Below are positions 57,530-64,000 of a DNA stretch of 64,000 nucleotides, piece by piece; the first letter of the stretch is position 1; every line of letters starts with the position of its first letter. Made by a program: the position numbers and the translations under genes. Under the pieces are notes generated by a model, which was not told the origin of the DNA, ran no database searches, and was given only the letters and a program-made list of their open reading frames with translations. Source of the DNA: Rapana venosa (taxonomy: Eukaryota; Mollusca; Gastropoda; Neogastropoda; Muricidae); contig CM054151.1 of NCBI GenBank assembly GCA_028751875.1, positions 44,379,855-44,443,854 of the forward strand, written 5' to 3'.

Positions 57530-57774
57530 CCAATAATGTCCCATTTATAGCGGCTAAGCTCATACTCTAGTTCTTTGATTTTTTCGCACTGGTAGAGTGT
57601 ATGGACGTTCCATGTACCAATGGTGATGTGTTCTCTAGGGAGCTTAAGTAATGTTTTAACTCCAGAAGCTGACTTGTCACTTCCACCCTGGTGTTGATCA
57701 ATGGAAAGCGCGGTCGTTGGTAACCCGGGCCTGAACTGATTGGTTATCATTTTGGCTTTGCATTTGTCTTTCAT
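57530..57774 (-). pseudogene. LINE ORF2 N-terminus (endonuclease start) fragment
   Basis: The minus frame of 86 residues ends with HITIGTWNVHTLYQCEKIKE and LEYELSRYKWDIIGLGGL. The GTWNVRTLY-type opening is the first endonuclease motif of RTE/BovB-like and related LINEs. The sequence breaks off right after WDIIGL, where the catalytic Glu motif should follow, and passes directly into the ORF1 fragment. Confidence 0.75.
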
Positions 57775-57789
57775 GTTTTTTTCTGTGGG

Positions 57790-58078
57790 CTTAGGATATT
57801 CCTAGGTGGCGCCAATCTACTCTCCAAGTCTCCATATGTTTGTTTGTTTTTTCTATTGGGGTTTCCTCCCCCACATGCGACAGGTTGTACTGAGTTACAT
57901 GGATACCAGTAGCAGTAACAGAGAATTTCTCTGACTGACCTCATTGATTAATAGACTGATAATATTTATGCCCAAGGGTTACAAATATGTATTGGCATAC
58001 TTTTTTCACCCAATCCTTGCCTTGAGAAGGGGCTATACTATCCATATTAATGAAAACACATAACTTCAATTAAACAAA
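57790..58078. other. Unassigned DNA
   Basis: Probably includes the 5' leader of the minus-strand LINE fragment. Nothing else is recognised. Confidence 0.35.
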
Positions 58079-58079
58079 A

Positions 58080-58434
58080 GGAAAATTATTTGGATAGAGA
58101 GAGAGTTATCTTGGTATAAAAGAGAGAGAGTTATCTTGATATAAAAGAGAGAGTTATTTTGACCTGTACACTCCATCCCGTTCCCTTCGTTCAGCCGCAG
58201 ATACTTTGTGCTTTCGAACACCCAGATTCAAACAAACCACTGTTGGCCGTCGCTCCTTCTCTGTTTCTGGTCCATCCACCTGGAATGACCTCCCTCTTTC
58301 ACTTCGCCAAAAGCCTTCACTTGATACCTTCAAATCCAGCCTCAAAACACACTTATTTCCTACCTGACACTTTCCCCCAAAATATCTGTCCCTAATTTTC
58401 AACAGCATCTTTCACCTTCTAAGTGTTGTTCCGA

Positions 58435-58491
<57 letters not shown>

Positions 58492-59030
58492 TGTGTGCGT
58501 GCGCATGGATTTGAAATCTGTTGTTCATTATGTTTAAGGAGAGTTGCATGCCTGTAAATGATTGAGTGCAAGCTCTTCGATTTGTTTGTTTTTTACAAGA
58601 TTCAGCGGTATATAAATTCCATATATTATTATTATTATTATATAAAAGAGAGAGTTATCTTGATATAAACGAGAGAAATATCTTGATATAAAAGAGAGAG
58701 AGAGAGTTATCTTGATATAAAAGAGAGAGTTTTCTTGATATAAAACAGAGTTATCTGGATATAAGAGAGAGTTATCTTGATATAAAGAGAGAGAGTTATC
58801 TTGATATAAAAGAGAGTTATCTTGATATGAAAGAGAGATAATTTATTTTGATATAAAAGAGAGATATTATCTTGATACAAAAGAGAGTTATCTTGATATA
58901 AAAAAGAGAGAGAGAGTTATCTTGATATAAAAGAGAGAGAGTTATTTGATATAAAAGAGAGTTATCTTTATGTAAAAGAGAGAGTTATCTTGACATAAAA
59001 GAGAGAAAGAGTTATCTTGATATAATAATA
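58080..59030. repeat. ~22-bp minisatellite (GAGAGTTATCTTGATATAAAA)
   Basis: Units of 18-28 bp with variable GA length fill 58.08-58.16 and 58.64-59.03 kb. A LINE tail is inserted between. A few further copies occur at 59.56-59.69 kb. Confidence 0.9.
58163..58645 (+). mobile_element. 5'-truncated LINE 3' end (L2/CR1-like)
   Basis: The plus frame reads YTPSRSLRSAADTLCF, then GRRSFSVSGPSTWNDLPLSL and LDTFKSSLKTHLF. This is the well-known extreme C-terminus of L2/CR1-type LINE reverse transcriptases. After the stop come GT/GTGC repeats (58.44-58.50 kb) and a tail with CTTCGATTTG, TTACAAGATTCAGCGGTATA and TTCCATATATT, ending in (ATT)n. It is inserted in a minisatellite, so the flanking ATAAAAGAGAGAGTTAT on both sides could be a target duplication or just array units. 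Confidence 0.8.
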
Positions 59031-59545
59031 ATAAAATTATTATATAATAAAATAATGTATGAAAGTTATTATAGCGTGAATTCTTGATAATGCAATCAAA
59101 TCAAAGCGCTCAGATTGTTATTTCATACACTTTAAAGGTCACGGGAGATTTCTCTCAGTGAATGTCGGGCTGCTCCGGGAGAGAGGGGAGAAGCGACGTC
59201 GGCTTGAGCGTGCGCAACCAAATTTCCCCTTTTTATTAATTTTTTTTTTTATTGTTGCTGCATCTGTATTTGTTTCCTTATCAGAGTGGATATCTATTCT
59301 AAGATTATGCCAGACAACTCCTGTGTTAGCCCGTGGGTTTTTTTTTACGGTCGCTAAATAATTACTGTAACACACGGGACTCGGTTTATCATCGTCTATC
59401 CGAAAAGTGAATTAGCGCCAAGAGCAGGATCATGGTTAATGGATGGGGGGGGGAAAAAATTTGGGGTCAAGAGGGGTACGAACCCGCACACTTCGACCCG
59501 GACTTTTTCGCTTTCTAGACAGGCGCGTTACCTCTAGAACCAACC
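59020..59545 (-). mobile_element. SINE-1 copy with full LINE-type 3' tail
   Basis: The minus-strand head GGTAACGCGCCTGTCTAGAA with B-box-like GCGGGTTCGTACC is followed by the usual body. After TGACCTTTAAAGTG it continues into GAGCGCTTTGATTG, AAGAATTCACGCTATAATAA, CATACATTATTTTATT. That tail matches the LINE fragment next door. Confidence 0.8.
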
Positions 59546-60090
59546 GAACATTGAAAAATGAAAGAGTTATTCTTGTAAAGAAGAAGTATTTCTTGACTAT
59601 ACTTCTTCTCTGCATATAAAGAGAGATAATGATCTTGATAAAAAGAGATAGTTATCTTTATGTAAAGAGAGAGTTATATGATATAAAAGCACAAGTAGGG
59701 GGAGCCAGGAAGGGGGGGTGGGGATGTGATGAGGATAAAAGAGAGGGAGAGGAGAGAAGTGGGGGTTGAGAAAACAAAAGTAGGAAAAAAACCAGAAAGT
59801 GCTCCCTAATTGGGACATTAACAAACCTACAGAAAAATATGATTGAGTCAAAATCAAGTATTAAAAACAAATAAGCAAATATCATTTCAGCAACAGAAGA
59901 TATAAACCAATATGTCAGAGTAATAAGCATTCAAAATGAACCAATGATGAAGACAATACAACGTGTACTTTTCATGATAAAATTAAGAGTTGAAGAGCAA
60001 GAAATGTGAGAACAGTGTGTGTTCTTCAATTCAATGTCTATGCACAATAAGTGATATTAGACACAGAGCAAGAGGGAGGGGGGGAGAGAG
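59546..60090. other. Unassigned DNA with stray GAGAGTTATCTT units
   Basis: A few minisatellite units (59.56-59.69 kb), a GGGGGGTGGGG-type stretch, then AT-rich ordinary sequence. No gene signal. Confidence 0.4.
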
Positions 60091-60160
60091 AGAGAGAGGG
60101 GGGGGGGGGGCAGAGAGAGGGGAATTGGGGGGGGGGGGGGGGGCAGAGAGAGAGAGAATT
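60075..60160. repeat. GA repeat and two poly-G runs
   Basis: GA microsatellite interrupted by G runs of about 12 and 17. Confidence 0.9.
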
Positions 60161-60311
60161 AGAACTTGGAACTCGGAACATTTAATGTACCAGGCCATAT
60201 GCCACATGACATGGTTCAGAACATCTTGAAGCAAAACAAACCAAAGCAAAACACTTTACATTAATTTGCCAACAATTTCAAGGTTGCATGTAAAGATCAG
60301 TCTAATGTGCA

Positions 60312-60314
<3 letters not shown>

Positions 60315-60352
<38 letters not shown>

Positions 60353-60480
60353 CCTCTTTTCTCCTCTCTTCCCTCACACACTGCATGCACACACACGCAC
60401 GCACACACAACACACTCACACACATCACCTATAATTTTTACACAAACACATGTGCATGCACGCACACACCCCTATACACA
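60315..60480. repeat. (TC)n and (CA)n microsatellites
   Basis: CT run 60.31-60.37 kb, then CA/CACG stretch to 60.48 kb. Confidence 0.92.
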
Positions 60481-60678
60481 CATGCTTTTACAAATGCAAA
60501 TAAGCGCATTCACATTAATACATAATGACATGCCAAATTTATGAAAATCAAGATTTCCATGTTTTCAAAACATAAACAGTGGTGATTTAAGATGTCTGTC
60601 AATGGTTTTCTGTTTCTTTTCACTCTTTGAAAAGCTTCGAATATATACCATACAAGTGCTTTAGAATTTTTTTCAAAG

Positions 60679-60730
60679 GCCATCAGAAGTGTTCGCTGCA
60701 ACCCTGATGGTCGTGAGGAAATTTATGATG
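60679..60730 (+). CDS. Candidate short coding exon
   Basis: A 52-bp segment lies between an acceptor-like TTTTTTTCAAAG and a consensus donor GTAAGTATTT. In one frame it encodes AIRSVRCNPDGREEIYD. The pattern is slightly reminiscent of the start of a YWTD propeller strand, too short for a call. The donor is strong, the acceptor average. It could be chance. Confidence 0.25.
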
Positions 60731-60910
60731 GTAAGTATTTTTCCCTAATTTCACAATTATCTGGAAACACCAACAAAAGTGAACTTCCGATTTCAGAGCA
60801 TCTTTACAAAATGGACAAAAAAACTTTTACTGATTGAAGTACATGTGTATTCCTATGAGTTTTAATGGTGATAACACCAAACCCTAAAACGTAAACTTTT
60901 TTCTTTACAG

Positions 60911-60980
60911 CATAATTCTTCACTTCAAACACGTTGTGGTAGATAAGGAACGTTTAAAGGATGTATAAAAATAAAAATCA
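60911..60980 (+). other. Candidate terminal exon with stop codon and AATAAA
   Basis: A strong acceptor TTTTTTCTTTACAG is followed by CATAA. Joined in phase 1 to the previous candidate exon this gives an immediate stop. AATAAA lies at 60,970-60,975. It would be the 3' end of an otherwise unseen plus-strand gene. Confidence 0.22.
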
Positions 60981-61048
60981 TTCTCCAGAGAATGATTCAG
61001 TTCGTGTGAAAACAATCTATAAGGCTTGTCTGAATTCATGCAAAAGAC

Positions 61049-61049
<1 letters not shown>

Positions 61050-61088
<39 letters not shown>

Positions 61089-61103
61089 GTGTGTGTGTGT
61101 GTG

Positions 61104-61142
<39 letters not shown>

Positions 61143-61260
61143 AGCGCGCGTGCGTGTGTGTGTATGTGTGTGTAGGTGTATGTGTGTGTCAATGTGTGTC
61201 TGTGTGTGTGTCACTGCATGTGTGTGTGACTGTGTGTGTATCACTTTGTGTGTAAGAGAG
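61050..61260. repeat. (TG)n microsatellite
   Basis: About 200 bp of TG with a central GCGCGCAAGCGCGCGTGCG; alternating purine-pyrimidine. Confidence 0.95.
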
Positions 61261-61770
61261 AGAGCAGATGGGTGGAATGGAACACACATACATACATACA
61301 CACACAAATGGAGACAAAGAAGTCTGTGTGCAGTAAGTGTTAATGTGTTTGTGTGTATGTGTTGGGAGGGGGGGGGGCGGTCGGAACAGACAATGACAAT
61401 GACATTTTTTTTTATTAAGAGGATAAGGAATAAGCACCCATGTGCTTATTTACAATCAGTCCGCGCCCTTAGGGATACATCATATGATAATAAAGTAAAC
61501 TCAATTCCCATACACTCACACAGTAAAAGAAAAAACACAACAAAAACACACATACAAAAAACACAAACGATAAAAACAACAACAAAAGAACCCACAAAAA
61601 CAAAAAAGATGAAAACACACAGACACACAAAAACAAAAAACAAACAGCAAACAAACCAAAAGCAGAATAAAAACAAGAGGGGGGGGGGGGGAGCATGACA
61701 ACCAAATAATCCCCACAATAAACTCCACAATATAAAGGTGAATAAACCATGAAGGTTAACAAATTAATTG
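61261..61770. repeat. SINE-2-like 3' end remnant, A/C-rich repeat and poly-G
   Basis: AGGATAAGGAATAAGCACCC and CATGTGCTTATTTACA (61.42-61.46 kb) resemble the reverse complement of the SINE-2 end. An ACAAAAACA-rich stretch and a run of about 13 G (61.68 kb) follow. Confidence 0.5.
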
Positions 61771-62300
61771 TACTGTTTTATAGGGAAACACCAGCAATAG
61801 TAAATTACCCAAAACGAATGTTATGTAAGCAGACTTTAGGAGATTATGTGAAAGAAAGAAAGAGAGAGAGATAGTCTCACTAACTGACATGTATTATTAT
61901 TATTCATAATTACAACAGGTAAAAACTAAAACTTGTCAAATTGTTTTTCTTCAAGCGTAAAGAAGAACAAAATGAAAAAAGATAATTAGAACAGTGTTGG
62001 TAAGAAAAGAAAAGAAAATCTTTATCCATCAAATCAGTTAACATGTGACAATGTTTCCTTAGGGGCACAAGAGCAAAATAAGAAACCAATCAAGCCAACA
62101 AAATGATTAATTAAACCTGCCCAGAAAAAACCCAATAAAAACAAATAAACCCAAACAACCTAAATACTCTCCCTAAACAGTAACAAAGACAAAAGTAAAA
62201 CTTTTTTTAAACCCCAAAATACCATAATTGTCAAAAAGGAGAAAAGGAGGTATCCAGTAAAAGAAGGTGTGGAAAGGAAAAAGTGAAAAAGAAAAAAAAG
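61771..62300. other. Unassigned AT-rich DNA
   Basis: A short GA run at 61.86 kb; otherwise ordinary AT-rich sequence without coding signal. Confidence 0.4.
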
Positions 62301-62323
62301 GTGAGGAGAGAGAGAGAGAGAGC

Positions 62324-62372
<49 letters not shown>

Positions 62373-62678
62373 TATCTAGTGAAATACTATTCTCCAGTTC
62401 TCATGCCAAAAATCAATCTTTGTGATTATGGCATATAGTCATAAAATAAACATGTGCACCTACACATGATAGGTAAGCAACACATGGCTATTGCACTCAA
62501 AGCAATAAGAGATGGGAAGAAACATTCACTAAGACTCAATTGCAATCATAGTAATTATGCAAAAGTTTGAAATAAAAAATATGAATAAAGCCTGCATCTG
62601 GATACAAACTGCAAACATATTATATCTTAATCTGCATAAGCAAGACTATAAGAGAGAGAGAGAGAGAGAGGAGAGAAG

Positions 62679-62732
<54 letters not shown>

Positions 62733-62950
62733 CAGACACACAGACAGAGAGAGAGAGAGAGAGAGAGAGGGAGGGAGGGAGAGAGGAGAGAGAGAGGGAG
62801 GGAGGGAGAGAGGAGAGATAGACAGACACACAGACAGAGATAGAAACAGATACAGAGAGACACAGATAAATTCTGCATGTGTGTTAGTGTGTGTGTGTGT
62901 GTGTTGTGTGTGTGTGTTTGTGAGGGGAGAGAGAGAGAAAGAGAGAGAAG
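62300..62950. repeat. (GA)n microsatellites with GACA and GTGT stretches
   Basis: GA runs at 62.30-62.37 and 62.65-62.83 kb contain a duplicated GATAGACAGACACACAGACA. A GT run lies at 62.88-62.92 kb. Frames over these are compositional. Confidence 0.93.
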
Positions 62951-63520
62951 ATTGGTAGACTGGTTGTTTGGGAGAGTTGACAGCTCTTGTTCCCAGACAA
63001 TTAACAGGTCCTGTGCCAAAAACAAGATACAAGAGGGAGGGGGGAGAGTGGGGAGGTGGGGTTAGGAAGGTTCAACAGGTCAGAAGGTTGACAGCTCCCT
63101 ATTACTGTTATGTCTGCTTTACACTTTTATTTCCCTCCTCCTACCCCTACACCCAACTTACCCCCTCTGCTTGAGTACTGGTGTCCTTGAGTTCTCAGTG
63201 GCACCTGCTGTTGCTGGTACCTTGCACTATGGCCTCTCCCAATCAGCTACCACCCCCTCCCCCTTCCCACTTCCACTGCCCTTTTCAACAAATTCTCCCT
63301 ACACCCTTTCTTGGCATACAGACAATGCTCTCACTTCTTGCTCTTCTTTCAAACTTTTTCAAACATATGGTTATCAAACTTAACTATACACTTACTTTTA
63401 CTTTGTCTAGCAGTAAAAATTAAACACTTTCTAAGGATCTGGAGGCATAATTATAGCTGATTTTAAAGACTTTCAAGGCCTTGGAAAAGGACCATAGTAT
63501 CTCATGAGATCATTAAATTA
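62951..63520. other. Unassigned DNA
   Basis: Ordinary-complexity sequence. Frames of 60-80 residues have no recognisable domain. Confidence 0.4.
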
Positions 63521-63531
63521 CACACACACAC

Positions 63532-63583
<52 letters not shown>

Positions 63584-63595
63584 TGAGGAAGAGAT

Positions 63596-63629
<34 letters not shown>

Positions 63630-63865
63630 AGAGAGAAACAGAAACAAACACCAAGAGAGATATACAGACAGACAGAGACATAAACATAGAGAAAGATAGA
63701 TACAGACAGACAGAGACATAAACAGACAGAGATTAAGAGAGAGAGAGATATTACAGACAGACAGAGACATAAACATAGAAAGAGAGAGATACAGACAGAC
63801 AGAGACAGAAACATAGAGAAAGAGATACAGACAGAGACAGAAACACAGAGAGAGAGAGGAGAACA
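63520..63865. repeat. (GA)n and GACAGACAGAGACATAAACA repeat
   Basis: A GA run to 63.64 kb, then about six units containing ACAGACAGACAGAGACATAA and AGAGAAAGAGAT. Confidence 0.92.
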
Positions 63866-64000
63866 TTCCTGTCATGGGAAAAAACCACGACTATACTAGG
63901 CAGAAGTAAATTCATGAAAAAAGGTGCAACAGAAAACCAAACTCAATTTATTTTTTTAAGTAGAGAGAAAGACGGATAGACAGAAAGATAGCAACAAGGA

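Noticed and set aside
60031..60249. 72-residue minus frame with Pro/Ser run
   Set aside because: Built on poly-G and GA repeats.

Overview
The window looks like eukaryotic, repeat-rich DNA from an invertebrate, most likely a mollusc and probably a gastropod. This rests on dense CA/GA/ATT microsatellites, two tRNA-derived SINE families of a kind seen in snails, several degenerate non-LTR retrotransposons and spliceosomal-type exon boundaries. The species call is inference. No intact single-frame host gene is visible.

From 1 to about 48.2 kb the minus strand carries a tandem series of exon-like modules. Each has a splice-acceptor-like right edge, a body of low-complexity Lys/Glu/Asn/Gln/Thr/Asp-rich potential coding sequence, a GTGAGT-like donor at the left edge, and then a CA/TG-rich intron start. 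In transcription order they are A (about 48.17-47.82 kb), B (46.59-40.61), C (38.58-36.42), D (35.46-33.75), E (32.85-32.02), M2 (26.30-17.92) and M1 (10.50-1.42). Module heads share a nine-residue motif close to DKAADKETS, and the introns upstream of several acceptors share a short conserved block. The modules therefore appear to be duplicated exon-plus-intron units. M1 and M2 are swollen to 8-9 kb by GTT/CTT-type repeats. They lie in two copies of a unit of about 16 kb whose introns consist of tandem segments of about 1.1 kb. One segment is interrupted by a piggyBac-like non-autonomous element, and the matching copy keeps the empty TTAA site.

From 48.4 to 50.3 kb the sequence looks corrupted: homopolymer runs grow by substitution and a recognisable SINE is damaged. 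From 50.7 to 55.0 kb lies an almost full-length but disabled LINE (endonuclease, reverse transcriptase, CCHC knuckle), followed by the 3' end of a related LINE (55.07-55.85 kb). A composite of two further LINE fragments sits on the minus strand at 57.2-57.8 kb. A minisatellite of about 22 bp at 58.08-59.03 kb is split by a 5'-truncated LINE tail. That tail's 3' end is shared by both SINE families and by the 1.1-kb intron units.

From 59.5 kb to the end the sequence is mostly microsatellites and unassigned DNA, with one weak candidate for the last exons of a plus-strand host gene at 60.68-60.98 kb. Many long open frames in the window are by-products of composition (TTC, TTG, CA or GA repeats without stop triplets) and are not listed as genes.
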